64,000 nt of DNA from Dama dama (GCF_033118175.1 NC_083696.1:36937001-37001000); one strand, 5' to 3'. Positions 12,060-23,985 are shown, numbered from the stretch's first letter. Made by a program: numbers and translations. Notes: generated by a model not told the origin, from the letters alone.

Positions 12060-12362
12060 ATAAAATACAATAAATATAGCTCTATTGGGAAGTATGCCTT
12101 TTATCAACACAAAGTAAGATCTTTATCCCATGAAATGCCTTGTGCCTTGGATTCTATTTTATTTAGTACTAATATTGCTGCTCCAGGTTGGGTTTTTTGG
12201 TATTTTTTTGTTTTTGTTTTGTTTGTTTAATTTATTTTTAATTAGAGGATAATTGCTTTATAATACTGTGTTGGTTTCTGCCATGCATAACATGAGTCAG
12301 AGATAGTTATACGTATGTCCCCTCCCTCTTGAACATCCCACCCACTTCCCATCCCATCCCAG
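12060..12362 (-). repeat. L1 fragments (old piece, then artiodactyl 3' end)
   Basis: 12060-12205 resembles old L1 (a GATTCTATTTTATTTAGTAC stretch). 12228-12362 is an antisense L1 3' end (GTGTTGGTTTCTGCCATGCA, GTCCCCTCCCTCTTGAACAT). Confidence 0.6.
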
Positions 12363-12364
12363 CT

Positions 12365-12532
12365 GGAGCACCTGGTTTGATCTCTGAGTCAGGAAGATGC
12401 CCTGGAGAAGAAAATGGCAATTCACTCCGGTATTCTTGCCTGGAGAATCCCATGGACAGAGGAGCCTGGTAAGCTACAGTCCATGGGGTCGCAAAGAGTC
12501 AGACATGACTGAAGTGACTTAGTACGAACACA
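12365..12532 (+). repeat. Bov-tA SINE, 5'-truncated
   Basis: It starts within the B-box (GGTTTGATCTCTGAGTCAGG) and ends GACTGAAGTGACTTAGTACG. It abuts the end of the L1 piece. Confidence 0.88.
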
Positions 12533-12539
12533 CAGCCAG

Positions 12540-12680
12540 CGCTTACAGTCAGACACTGCTTACCAGTAAGAGGAAATTGAGGCACAGAGAAGGTGAGAAA
12601 CTTGCCCTCACCAGTGGACTATCAGTGGAAGGATTTCCTTCCTAGAAACAAAGAATAGCTCTGAAAAGTTGGTAGCAGGC
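12540..12680 (-). repeat. MIR-like relic
   Basis: GAGGAAATTGAGGCACAGAG and AGAAACTTGCCC match the MIR core in its antisense form. Edges are vague. Confidence 0.5.
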
Positions 12681-12718
12681 ACTAGTATGTTTATGCAGCA
12701 CAATAAATGTGGTAACTA

Positions 12719-12793
12719 TTAAGTTGACCAAACAGTTCAGGTTTTTCCATAACATAGTTTGGAAAACCTGAACAAACTTTTTGGCCAAGCCAA
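12719..12793. mobile_element. Mariner-type MITE (about 75 bp)
   Basis: Near-perfect inverted repeat: the left arm has GTTCAGGTTTTTCC and the right arm GGAAAACCTGAAC, with termini TTAAGTTGACC and GGCCAAGCCAA. It is flanked by TA on both sides (12717-12718 and 12794-12795), the Tc1/mariner target duplication. It has no coding capacity. Confidence 0.8.
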
Positions 12794-12962
12794 TATTTTC
12801 ATTTTCCTCTCCTAAGAAACTCTGTATTCAAGAGCTACAGATTCCAGTTCTCCTTTTAGGCCTGAACTCTTATTTTTTTAACAAGTGACAAGTCATAAGT
12901 TCTGACCTAGTCTAACCTGATTGTTTTTTAAGCTGACCTTATTAATAGAGTTTTCTCAAAGG

Positions 12963-14864
12963 TTTTTTTTTTTTTTTTTTTTTTTATTAGTTGGAGGCTA
13001 ATTATTTCACAACATTTCAGTGGGTTTTGTCATACATTGATATGAATCAGCCATAGATTTACACGTATTCCCCATCCCGATCCCCCCTCCCACCTCCCTC
13101 TCCACCCGATTCCTCTGGGTATTCCCAGTGCACCAGGCCCGAGCACTTGTCTCATGCATCCCACCTGGGCTGGTGATCTGTTTCACCATAGATAGTATAC
13201 ATGCTGTTCTTTTGAAATATCCCACCCTCACATTCTCCCACAGAGTTCAAAAGTCTGTTCTGTATTTCTGTGTCTCTTTTTCTGTTTTGCATATAGGGTT
13301 ATTGTTACCATCTTTCTAAATTCCATATATATGTGTTAGTATGCTGTAATGTTCTTTATCTTTCTGGCTTACTTCACTCTGTATAAGGGGCTCCAGTTTC
13401 ATCCATCTCATTAGGACTGGTTCAAATGAATTCTTTTTAATGGCTGAGTAATATTACATGGTGTATATGTACCACAGCTTCCTTATCCATTCATCTGCTG
13501 ATGGGCATCTAGGTTGCTTCCATGTCCTGGCTGTTATAAACAGTGCTGCGATGAACATTGGGGTGCACGTGTCTCTTTCAGATCTGGTTTCCTCAGTGTG
13601 TATGCCCAGAAGTGGGATTGCTGGGTCATATGGCAGTTCTATTTCCAGTTTTTTAAGAAATCTCCACACTGTTCTCCATAGTGGCTGTACTAGTTTGCAT
13701 TCCCACCAACAGTGTAAGAGGGTTCCCTTTTCTCCACACCCTCTCCAGCATTTATTGCTTGTAGACTTTTGGATAGCAGCCATCCTGACTGGCGTGTAAT
13801 GGTACCTCATTGTGGTTTTGATTTGCATTTCTCTAATAATGAGTGATGTTGAGCATCTTTTCATGTGTTTGTTAGCCATCTGTATGTCTTCTTTGGAGAA
13901 ATGTCTGTTTAGATCTTTGGCCCATTTTTTGATTGGGTCATTTATTTTTCTGGAATTGAGCTTCAGGAGTTGCTTGTATATTTTTGAGGTTAATTTTTTT
14001 GTCAGTTGTTTCATTTGCTATTATTTTCTCCCATTCTGAAGGCTGTCTTTTGCTTATAGTTTCCTTAGTTGTGAAAAAACTTTTACATTTAATTAGGTCC
14101 CATTTGTTTATTTTTGCTTTTATTTCCATTACTCTGGGAGGTGGGTCATAGAGGATCCTGCTGTGATTTATGTCGGAGAGTGTTTTGCCTATATTTTCCT
14201 CTAGGAGTTTTATAGTTTCTGGTCTTATATTCAGATCTTTAACCCATTTTGAGTTTATTTTTGGTGTTAGAAAGTGTTCTAGTTTTGGTGTTAGTTTATA
14301 TATGGTGTTAGAAAGTGTTCTAGTTTCATTCTTTTACAAGTGGTTGACCAGTTTTCCCAGCAGCACTTGTTAAAGAGGTTGTCTTTTTTTCTATTGTATA
14401 TTCTTGCCTCCTTTGTCAAAGATAAGGTATCCATAGGTACGTGGATTTATCTATGGGCTTTCTATTTTGTTCCACTGATCTATATTTCTGTCTTTGTGCC
14501 AGTACCATACTGTCTTGATGACTGTAGCTTTGTAGTAGAGACTGAAGTCAGGCAGGTTGATTCGTCCAGTTCCATTCTTCTTTCTCAAGATTGCTTTGGC
14601 TATTCGAGGTTTTTTGTATTTCCATACAAATTGTGAAATTATTTGTTCTAGTTCTCTGAAAAATACCTTTGGTAGCTTGATAGGGATTGCATTGAATCTA
14701 TAGATTGCTTTGGGTAGTATACTCATTTTCACTATATTGATTCTTCTGATCCATGAACATGGTACACTTCCCCATCTATTTGTGACATCTTTGATTTCTT
14801 TCATCAGTATTTTATAGTTTTCTATATATAGGTCTTTTGTTTCCTTAGGTAGATTTATTCCTAA
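12963..14864 (-). mobile_element. 5'-truncated ruminant L1 LINE (3' UTR and C-terminal ORF2)
   Basis: A 23-T run (12963-12985) is the antisense poly(A) tail. Next comes the ruminant L1 3' UTR, then ORF2 3' sequence read on the minus strand in several frames (13454-14014, 13938-14129, 14451-14804). The first frame carries the C-terminal ORF2 stretch with MRYHYTPVRMA and CWRGCGEKGTLLHCWWEC. Frame breaks and a 5' truncation near 14864 make it inactive. A local tandem duplication lies at 14266-14330. Confidence 0.88.
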
Positions 14865-15171
14865 GCATTCCTCTGGGCATCCTTATTCTCAATTCAGGCC
14901 TTTCAGATTTTGCAAATCTATCTGAACCATTTTCATCAATACCACAGGAATGACTGGAAATTCTTGAGTGGTTTCTGTTCCTTGACCTTGAAAAGCCATT
15001 TTAGTGGGCATGCTGCCTTCTGGACACCATCTCTTTGCTCCTTGGGATTAAGCCATGATATATCAACCACAATAACTCCAAACCACATCCTCAGGAACAA
15101 AAATACCCTATCACTCACTTGAGTTAACAATTACACACTATTATTCCTGTTGTTTATAATTTTCTACTTTA

Positions 15172-15372
15172 GGTGGCACAGTGGTACAGACTCACCTGCC
15201 AGTTCAGGGGTCTCTGGAGCCACAGGTTTGATCCCTGGGTCAGAAAGATCCCTTGGAGGAGGAAATGGCAACCCACTCCAGTATTCTTGCCTGGGAAATC
15301 CCATGGACAGAGGAGCCTGGTAGGCTACAGTCCATGGAGTTGTGAAGAGTCAGACAAGACTGAGCAGGCACG
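15172..15372 (+). repeat. Bov-tA SINE
   Basis: GGTGGCACAGTGGTACAGAC head, GGTTTGATCCCTGGGTCAG B-box and AGTCAGACAAGACTGAGCAG end. Confidence 0.88.
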
Positions 15373-15930
15373 CAAGACATAGTACTAACTAGAGACTTTG
15401 AATGGGTACTTGGATCATTTTGCTCTACTAACTAGTTATCTAGGAAAGTGGATTTTCATTCTCCCAGACCCATGAAAATAGTAAGTCCTAGAAAAAATTT
15501 GTGCTTGACCTTGAATTCATTGAAGAGGCACTGAGATGATTTAATCAAGGAAGATGAAATCAGGTTTGTTTTCTCAGAATCTCTCTGGCTACACTTTGAA
15601 GGTAGGTTGTAAGGCAGTGAGACAAGAATCAAGAAGCTTAGTTAGTAGGCTGATATAGGGTCATAGCTAGAAATGATGGTGGCTTGAATAGGATGGATGG
15701 TGACAAGGAGAATGAAGTTTCCATGGTCTGCACTGGGTGAGTGGATGGAGTGGAAGAGTTGAGAGAGTGAAGAATTGAAGATGACAGTGGGTATCTGACT
15801 GGGACAACTCAGGAGGAGAGGTGCCATCTTCTGAGGATGGAGCAGAGAAGAAAGAGTAGGTTTTGTGAGAAACAGTGGGTTCAGTTTGTTTATGTTAAGG
15901 ATGCGATGGTTTGGGAAAACCAAGAAAGAT
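15373..15930. other. Intronic sequence, no gene seen
   Basis: Purine-rich plus strand. The 93-codon minus-strand frame (15642-15923) is low-complexity (Ser/Pro/Ile-rich) without a domain. Confidence 0.4.
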
Positions 15931-15934
15931 TCCT

Positions 15935-16115
15935 GAGGAGTTCCTTAGGTCTCCAGTGGTTAAGGCTTCACCGTCCAATGCAGGGGGTTCAGTTTTTATC
16001 CCTGGTTGGGGAGCTAAGATCCCACATGCCTACATGTGGCTAAAAATACCAAAACATAAAACAGAAGCAACATTGTAAAAAAAATTCAATAAAGCCTATA
16101 AAAATGTTCCACATC
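15935..16115 (+). repeat. CHR-type SINE
   Basis: CTCCAGTGGTTAAGGCTTCA head, GGTTGGGGAGCTAAGATCCC block and an A-rich tail with AATAAAG. Confidence 0.75.
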
Positions 16116-16946
16116 ACACACACACAAAAGAAAGATGTCTTTTAATAGTTGTGTATGCAGAACTTGAGCTCAGGAGCCAGATATGGTCTCAGGATGGAGA
16201 TTGGAGAATTCATCAAAGCAAAAAAGAAATTGAATCATGGAAATGATTGAATGTCTCTGACCTCTATCTTCCCCCTTAGAGTATCAGACAGTTCTCAGTT
16301 GAGAGTGCAAAAGGCTTGGGTTACATTTGAAAAGAATGAACATGTCCCCTGCAAGCAAAACTGAGCTTTCTCAATATTGCATTTATTATGAAAGATGGAG
16401 GTATGGTCGGTTCTTTTTTTTTAAAGGAGATCTCTAATCAAAGCAGTGTCATAGTCTGTTGCCCTTTAAAATTAAAAAGTAAAGTTTCCCAGGAAAAAGT
16501 AGTTTTCCTGCATTTTAAAGTTGCTTTTTCTAGCTGTGTTTAGAAGCCATATATCAGATTCCCTGAAATCACCTTTTATTTTGGAAAATAAGCTATCAAA
16601 ATGCCTATGCATATATGTTATGTCAGTTTGACTACCATCCACTTTGGATGGAGGTCAAGAACTCTGCTGACTTGGTCCAGCTTGAGTCTAGGGCTTGAAG
16701 CAGTAGCAGGGGCTTCAAAGACCCCCTGCATCCCTGTCATAGCCCAGGCAGTGGAGGGGAACGTGGAGGATCTGCAGGTGGAGACCAAAGTGCTAGTCGT
16801 ATTCTACCTTGAGCAGAGTTAGATGATACTCCTGGAGGATGGCTACAGTATTAGGGGACATGCCTCTGAGTGACCCGGTGGCCAGTGAAAGGACCTGGGG
16901 TTGTCATTTCCAAGTAAGGACTTGTCTAAAAAACTTAGATTCCATA

Positions 16947-16948
<2 letters not shown>
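16116..16948. other. Intronic sequence, no gene seen
   Basis: Unique-looking. The 73-codon frame at 16601-16822 has no recognised domain. Confidence 0.4.

Positions 16949-16990
<42 letters not shown>
16949..16990. repeat. (TG)21 microsatellite
   Basis: Forty-two bases of uninterrupted TG next to the tail of an antisense CHR SINE. Likely length-polymorphic. Confidence 0.95.
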
Positions 16991-16993
<3 letters not shown>

Positions 16994-17246
16994 GGTCTTC
17001 ATTGCTGTGCACACACTTTCTCTAGTTGTGGCCATTGGGGCTACTCTTCATTGCTGTGCATGGGCTTCTTATTGCAGTGGCTTCTCTTGTTGCGGAGCAT
17101 GTGCTCTAAGTGCACAGACTTCAGTAGTTGTGGCGTGCAGGCTTAGTTGCTCTGAGACATGTGGGATCTTCCTGGGCCAGGTATCGAACCCATGTCTCCT
17201 GCACTAGCAGGCAGATTTTTATCCACCGGGTTACCAGGGAAGTCCC
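16991..17246 (-). repeat. CHR-type SINE, long form
   Basis: Antisense copy with the long CHR body (CTTCATTGCTGTGCA twice, TAGTTGTGGC) and a tRNA-like end GGTTACCAGGGAAGTCCC. The frames at 16839-17346 translate this SINE. Confidence 0.85.
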
Positions 17247-18169
17247 CAGATTCTATAGCTTTACTGCCAGTCCTTACCGGCTCCCCTGTCCACTATATAA
17301 CTACCTGTCTTACCATATAACCACCAGCCTGCTCCCATGTCCCTGATGGAATGGAGCCTGTTGTAGCCTATAAGCTGAGAGTGAAGAGACACCACCCCAA
17401 GAAGCTCCTGTGCTTCCTCCCTGGGTGACCGATTTTGGTTGTTTCTGTCACTGCTTTGGATTTGTAGTTTGGCCTTGGATTCACGTCTCGCAAATATGAG
17501 AGGCTGCTGATGACTATCACATCTTAATTACAGGCTCCGACCTTTCCTACAGGACCCTATAAAATGTCTTTATAAGTACTGGAAGTAATCATTTTACGAA
17601 GTGCCTGCAACTTAGCTGTATCCAATTATTTGTAGAATGGCTTTATTTTCATGTAAATATGAGTGTCTTAAAGATCGGGAAGATATAAAGTGTTGGAATG
17701 TGAGTTAAGACAGGCTCTCTTTCTCCATTTAAAAAGCATATTTCCAGCTGTAAGTAGTTGAAGCCCAAGTTTTATTCAAAATGTCATTTTCTTCCATCGG
17801 CAAATGTCATCCATTGATTCCATACACATTTACTGAGGATGCGTTCGATACTGATGGAGATTAAATGAAGGATAAGAAGTATGTGTCCTTAAAGAGATGC
17901 TGAAAATAAAGATCGAATGTCTTATCTATTCAACATATATTTGTTGTGAGCCTATAAACTGTTGGCATTGAGGACTTAGCAGTGAAGTGAAAAGATAAAA
18001 ACCTATGCCTTTGAGGAGTTCATATTCAAGGAAAGGGACCAAAAAAAGAATACGTATAGAAGATGGTGATGAGTGCTATTAGGGTGACTCCTTAGGGGAG
18101 ACGGTAAGAAGACAGGTTAGACTATGAAGAAGGAGGGGCTTGTGGATGAGCTGGATTTTGCACACAACC
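17247..18169. repeat. Mostly unique intron; old L2/MIR-like relic at about 17935-18040
   Basis: ATATTTGTTGTGAGCCTATA followed by AGTTCATATTCAAGGAAAGG recalls an old LINE 3' end. The rest shows no gene or repeat. Confidence 0.4.
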
Positions 18170-18640
18170 TTTTTTCTTTAATTTTTTATTGATATTTGCT
18201 TTACACTATTGTGTTGGTTTCTGCCATTCATCAACATGAGTCAGGCACAGGCATACATATGGCCCCTCCCTCTTGAACCTCCCTCCCGTCTCCCACCCAT
18301 CCCATCCCTCCAGGTTGTCACAGAGGACTAGGTTGAGCTCCCTGTGTAACACAGCAAATTCCCACTGGCTACCTATTTTACATATGGTAATGTATACATT
18401 TCCATGCCACTCTCTCAATTCATCCCATCATCTCCTTCTCCCTCTGTGTCCACAAGTCTATTCTCTATGTCTGTGTCTCCATTGCTGCCCTGCAAGTAAG
18501 TCCATCAGTACCATCTTTCTAGATTCCATATATATGTGTTAATATGCAATATATATCTTTCTCTTTCTAACTTACTTCACTCTCTACAATAGGCTCTAGC
18601 TTCATCTACCTCATTAGGACTGACTCAAATGTGGTGAATG
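18170..18640 (-). repeat. L1 LINE 3' region, artiodactyl type
   Basis: Antisense blocks ATTGTGTTGGTTTCTGCCAT, GAGCTCCCTGTGTAACACAG and CTAACTTACTTCACTCTCTA. Diverged and 5'-truncated. Confidence 0.75.
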
Positions 18641-18655
18641 CAATGTTGAAGATAG

Positions 18656-18945
18656 ATTTTTTTTTAATCAATTTTTATTGACGTGTAGTTGCTTTACAAT
18701 GTGGTATTAGTTTCTACTGCGCAGCAAAGTGAATCAGCTCTCTGTACACATATAACCCCTCTTTTTGGATTTCCTTCCCATTTAGGTCACCGCAAAGCAT
18801 TGAGTAGAATTCCCTGAGCTATACAGTAGGTCATGGATGTCTGTCATACAGAGTGAAATAAGTCAGAAAGAGAAAAATAAATATATTTTAATACATATGT
18901 GTAGAATCTAGAAAAATGGTATAGAATATCTTACTTGCAAAACAG
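18656..18945 (-). mobile_element. L1 LINE with inverted 5' part (twin-priming structure)
   Basis: 18656-18838 is an antisense L1 3' end starting with a T-run. 18839-18945 is the adjoining upstream L1 part in plus orientation (ACAGAGTGAAATAAGTCAG, TAGAATCTAGAAAAATGG). A minus-strand L1 whose 5' portion is flipped is the known product of twin priming. Confidence 0.7.
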
Positions 18946-18949
18946 AGAG

Positions 18950-19132
18950 CCCAGGAGCCGCAACTACTGAAGCCTGTGTGCCCTAGAGCCCGTACTCTAT
19001 AAGAGAAGCCACCGCAATAAGAAGCCCGAGCACCACAACTGGAGAATAGCCCCTGCTCACCGCAACCAGAGAAAAGTCCATGCAGCAATGAAGACCCAGC
19101 ACAGCCAAAAATAAATAAATAAATAAATATTT
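18950..19132 (+). repeat. CHR-type SINE, 3' body only
   Basis: GCCGCAACTACTGAAGCC, AGAGAAGCCACCGCAATAAG and AATGAAGACCCAGCACAGCC, ending in an (AAAT)n tail. Confidence 0.82.
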
Positions 19133-19622
19133 AAAAGCAAGAAAATGATGACTTAATTGCTATTGTTTTCCTGAATCAAAATATATTTCACTAAGTTAAG
19201 GAGAAGAAAAAGTCTTGCTATCTGTTGAAAGTGCTTAGATTATGTATTAATTTCAAACAGACAATAACAAGGAGATTTTTGAGGGAAATGTACCTAATGA
19301 GTTTAGCCCTGGTCTAGCTGGTCATTCTTTCCTGAGTTATCTTGGGATAAGCATGCATGTTCTGGGAGACATGGTGCTCTTTTCTACAAGGAGAAATGCT
19401 GTTTGGGGCTTTGATAACTGGTGAGAGACACCCTTTAAAGAGCTTTACTTCAAGCAGCTTGGATTCATCCAGGATAAAACCCCTGATTCTGCAGAGCTAC
19501 ACACTACACAGCCAGAAGGATCCCATAAAGATTGTCTCCCACTTGCAGAAGTATGAGAAAACCTCTTCCCAGGTGACTCTTTACTCGCCAGGGTTGGGAG
19601 GAGCAGTGGTTCTTAACAACAG
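19133..19622. other. Intronic sequence, no gene seen
   Basis: The 100-codon frame at 19357-19659 runs into the next SINE and shows no domain. Confidence 0.4.
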
Positions 19623-19624
19623 TG

Positions 19625-19842
19625 TGCATGCTAAGTCCGTCTTGTCCCACTGTTTGTGACCCCATGGACTGTAGCCTGCCAGGCTCCTCTGTCCATGGGG
19701 ATTCTCTAGGCAAGAATTCTGGAGTGGGTTGCCATTTCCTCCTCCAGAGAATCTTCTCCACTCAGGGACTGAACTCGCGTCTCTTAGTCTCCTGCATTGG
19801 CAGGCGGGTTCTTTACCACTAGCGCCACCTGGGAAGCCCTTG
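19625..19842 (-). repeat. Bov-tA SINE, full length
   Basis: Antisense copy: TTTGTGACCCCATGGACTG to CACTAGCGCCACCTGGGAAG. The overlapping 85-146 codon frames are SINE translations. Confidence 0.9.
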
Positions 19843-20164
19843 ACAACAGTAACCATGGCTGATATACCCTGGTCCCCAGAAAATGAGAAAAAGGGCAACT
19901 CTCCCATCCACAGTTGGTCCCCACAGTGCTTCAGGTTTGTTCTGTTCCATTTGTACCCTGCACACAATGTGCATCTTTTCCCCTGCTCACTGCACCCTCC
20001 CACACTGCCATCCTTCCTCACCCTGACTACTATGTAGAGGCAATTTTAAGTCCCAATTAACTAGGAGAAGAAAAGAGAAAGTCCTTCTAAAGAGGAGTTG
20101 AACTGACATCTTTTTGCCATGATTATAAGTGGGATGCTCTTATCAGGATGTGTAGGCTAAGTGG

Positions 20165-20380
20165 GGGCTTCCCCAGTGGCTCAGTGGTAAAGAATCTGCC
20201 TGCCAATGCAGGAGGTGCAAGAGACGGGGGTTCAATCCCTGGATGGAGAAGATTCTCTAGAATAGGAAATAGCAATCTGTTCCAGTATTCTTGCCTGGAA
20301 AAATCCCACGGACAGAGGAGCCTGGCAGGCTGCCGTCCATGGGGTGGCAAAGAGTCAAACAACACTGAGCACATACGAAT
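20165..20380 (+). repeat. Bov-tA SINE, full length
   Basis: GGCTTCCCCAGTGGCTCAGT head, GGTTCAATCCCTGG B-box and AGTCAAACAACACTGAGCAC end. Confidence 0.9.
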
Positions 20381-21787
20381 GTAGGCTAAGTGAGGTGCAC
20401 CAGGCAGAGGTACCACTTCTGCTCAGCAGCTGAGAGGTAGGCTTGGCCATACCTTGGGTCTCCAAGACCACTGTGAGTAGCCAATAGAAGCTGAATTCTT
20501 CTCCAGAAAATGAATCTCTGTTCATACAAAGACTGCATTTCATTTCATAGGAAGTCTATTCATGCACTTTGGGTCGAGAGCCCAGGGTTCTAGTTTGCAG
20601 TTAATCTGTCAGTATTCTTAGAGATTTCTGTCCACTATTCCAGGGAGCTAACTTAAAGATTCTTGTCTGGCTGAGAATTGCACAAGGGTGGCCCCTGGAT
20701 GAACCTCAGAAGGGCTCAGGCAAGTCACTGTGACACAGCCAAATCAGCCACCCAATGTGGAGCATCTGGTGGACTCCAGGGTGACAAAGAGCTTGAATCT
20801 GTGCTTATATTCTGGTTCCAACAGCTTTTCTCTCGGACTTAGCTCAGTGGGGCAAGAACTGTCTTCCTGGCCAGAAAATGCCAACCTGTGTGGCACTTGA
20901 GCTTGAATACTGCTTGGCACTCAAGCCCCTTGGCCTGGGGAACTGGCCACCTATTTGTGTATCAGCTTGTGTCTCTCCCCTATTCTTTGGATGTATACCA
21001 GCCACACTGGACTGGTACCACACATATGGAGAGACTGCTGGTTGGACAAAAAAAAACAATTAAGGGTTATTTTCTCCCATGACCACATAACATTAGCATC
21101 TCCTTGGGTGTCCACAGTTTTTTAATTGAAGTCATTTAAACTCCAGTTTTCATAGTGTGATACCCTTCATGAGCCCTTCCAAGACCATCACCCACTGTTC
21201 TCCTTTGCAGTGTCTGAACATTGCAACTTGTAAATAGTGTAGTTATTGATGACACTGCTCTCCTTCCCCTTCTTTCTCATTATCTCTGCAAAACCGGTTG
21301 TCATTCTATGACCATAGCTGGACATATTGCCATCAACACTTCCTGTGCCATCATGGGGTTGCCAAATGGCCCAGCAGATCAGGAGAAGAAATTCAGGAAA
21401 CTGAGCAGAGTCTGGGTCTCTGGACCACAGATGAGCAGATAGTTTTAAGGAAACCACTTGCCCTTCTTGTGTGCACACTCTTCCTCTGTTATGGAGGGGT
21501 TGACAGTGCCTGCTAGGTTTCCTAGTTTCTGCCACTCTTCACATTCTAACATTCTGTGACTCCAGCTAATTAAAGTTTTTTTATAACCTGATATCTCTCA
21601 AAGTTGTCATTAAGATGTCAAGTTTTCAGGTAGGTGAAACTAAGTGTAGAAGTTGGAAGGCTAGAACCAAGAAGACTGACTCATGGCTTCCAGTTTCTGT
21701 ACTTAGTCCCCCTGATTCTACAGGAGCTGAACTCAAGGGGCACCTTCTAATTATCAGTGCTGGGTTGGAATTTGAGAACTTCTGGGT
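20381..21787. other. Intronic sequence, no gene or clear repeat
   Basis: One of the longer repeat-poor parts of the intron. Frames up to 115 codons (21188-21535, minus) carry no known domain and overlap frames on the other strand. Confidence 0.45.
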
Positions 21788-22386
21788 TTTTTTTTTTTAA
21801 TTGGAGGGAAATTGCTTTACAATGTTGTGTTGGTTCCTGCTGTACAACAGTGTGAATTAGCCATATGTATATATGTACACCTTCCCTCCTTGGACAGCAA
21901 AGAGTTCAAACCAGTCAATGCTAAAGGAAGTCAACAATGAATATTCATTAGAAGGACTGATGCTGAAACTGAAGCTTCATTTGGCCACCTGATGTGAAGA
22001 GCCGACTCACTGGAAATGACTCTGTTGCTGGGAAAGACTGAGGGCAAGAGGAAAAGGGGGTTACAGAGGGTGAGATGGTTGGATGGCATCACCAACTCAA
22101 CAGACATGAGTTTGAGCAAATTCCGGGAGATAGTGAAGGACAGGGAAGCCTGGTGTACTGCAGTCCATGGGGTCACAAAGAGTGGGATGAGACTGAGCAA
22201 CTGAACAAAAACCTCCTTCTTGAGCCTGTCTCTCTCTCCCCGCCCCCCTCATCCCACCCCTTCTAGGTCAGCACAGAGCACCAGGCTGGGTTCCCTGTGC
22301 TATATAGCAGCTTCCCACTAGCCATCCGTCTTACACTTGATAGTGTATATATGTCAGTGCTACTTTTTCAGTTCATCCCACCCTCT
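21788..22386 (-). repeat. L1 LINE 3' end split by a BovB piece
   Basis: The 21788-21895 block (T-run, GTTGTGTTGGTTCCTGCTGT) and the 22215-22386 block (GTTCCCTGTGCTATATAGCA) are two halves of one antisense L1 3' end, separated by the BovB insertion. Confidence 0.75.
21897..22212 (+). repeat. BovB LINE 3' end inserted in L1
   Basis: AAACCAGTCAATGCTAAAGG, CTGATGTGAAGAGCCGACTC, GATGGTTGGATGGCATCACC and GACTGAGCAACTGAAC are the BovB 3' terminal blocks, in plus orientation. Confidence 0.85.
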
Positions 22387-23204
22387 CCTGAGAACTCCGT
22401 TCTTATCCTCCTGTATTTTAGAGAGAACTGGAACACTGGTGGATAAAACACACTTAGGAGGCCAGTATTGATAGGAAAATAGTTTTCTTTCTATTCGGAC
22501 CATTGAGAGCAAACTTTGCTGTAACTTTGTAGCTAATATGTGACTATAGTGTAGCCTTCACTGGGATGGGCCCTGGTGTCTTCCACAATAAGCCTACAGA
22601 TGAGCCCCAGGTCAGAAACCAAAAGTGAAATGCTTCCAATGGAGAATACATCGAGTGAGACTTAAGTGCATCTTTTGAAATCATCAGTTTCAATTTCTCC
22701 TTGGTATCTAGAGCCCTCGACAATGGAAAGGAGGATAGTGAATCTCCAAGGGTGAAGATGTAGATGGTGCTGAGGGGATAAACTCAGGCTCTTCCTGTCT
22801 CAGTCTGGCCAAGTTTTAGTCAATCAGAGTGTTTGGAGGGACCCGAAAATAGTCAGAAATTCTGCAGCAGGACCTAATCATGGAGGAAACTCAGTGCATG
22901 GAAGAGTCTCTAGAGGCTTGGGGATTTTCCAAACTTCGGGAATTCAGTGAAGCAAATTCACATGCAAGGGATGACCCGACCTGCAGGGGGAGGAGTTCTG
23001 GGAATTAAGCTGGAAGCTATTTGTGTTTCTTGCAGCAGAGTCTGAACAGAAATTGTTGAAGTGCCCAGCATACCTACGATGACAAGAGAAATAGGAGACC
23101 CCATGCCCTTATGGGTAATTCAAATGTCTGGCTCCTCCTGTGGAGCATGGTCAGAAAAACTAGAGTATTAGATACCAGATAATGCAGTAAGGTAAAGCAG
23201 ATAG
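22387..23204. other. Intronic sequence, no gene seen
   Basis: Unique-looking. No exon-like frame. Confidence 0.45.
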
Positions 23205-23326
23205 TGGAGAAAGCCATGGCAACCCACTCCATTGTTCTTGCCTGGGGAATCCCATGGACAGAGGAGCCTGGTGGGCTACAGTTCATGGAGTTGCAAAGAG
23301 TTGGACACAGTTTAACAACTAAACCA
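23205..23326 (+). repeat. Bov-tA SINE, 5'-truncated
   Basis: Only the 3' half: CATGGCAACCCACTCCATTG to GAGTTGGACACAGTTTAACA. Confidence 0.88.
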
Positions 23327-23752
23327 TAACTTTGAAACACCAGCAGTGTGCTGAATCCTGGAGCTCTATGAGCAAGAAGAACTGACACTTCCCACTAAAG
23401 GGAGTTTTCATCCTAGTGACTGGGTCCAAAGACATCTGTACTTAAACCAGGCAGATTCAACCCTGGTGCTCCATGCCGTGATGGGTGGACAACAAAGAGA
23501 ATCATGATCAAGCTTCCTGGTCTAAAAAACATCATCATCAAGAAGAAAGTGAGGTTGGGAAGAGAAATTGTGAGGAATTCAGAAAAGATGATGCCTGAGC
23601 AGAAAGCTTTGAGCAGAGGAGGGGATCCTGAGATAAGAGCACCCCGAAGGAGATCACGAAGCAATGGCTGTTTTCCAAGCCTGATGACAGCTCAATCTTC
23701 TCTTCCTAGAGAGGAAAAATGAAGGGAAGAAAGAGATCTAAAGATGTGAATA
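23327..23752. other. Intronic sequence, no gene seen
   Basis: Overlapping frames of 72 and 83 codons on opposite strands, neither with a domain. Confidence 0.4.
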
Positions 23753-23753
23753 A

Positions 23754-23985
23754 GGGACTTCCCTTGTGGTCCAATGGCTAAGAATCTGCCTAGCAACACA
23801 GGAGATTCAGGTTGGATCCCTGGTCGGGAAACTAAGATCCCACATGCCTTAGGAGCAACTAAGCCCATGTGCCAGAGCTAGAGAGTCCATGGGGTGCAAC
23901 AAAAGATCCCACGTGATGCAGTGAAGAGTCTGAGTGCCACAACTAAGACTCAACACAGTCAAATAAATAAATAAGTGTAATTTTT
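23754..23985 (+). repeat. CHR-type SINE
   Basis: GGGACTTCCCTTGTGGTCCA head, GGTTGGATCCCTGGTCGGGA B-box, ACTAAGATCCCACATGCC block and an (AAAT)n tail. Confidence 0.85.

Noticed and set aside
16949..16990. TG repeat as a regulatory Z-DNA element
   Set aside because: It adjoins a SINE tail and is best explained as a tail-seeded microsatellite. No regulatory evidence.
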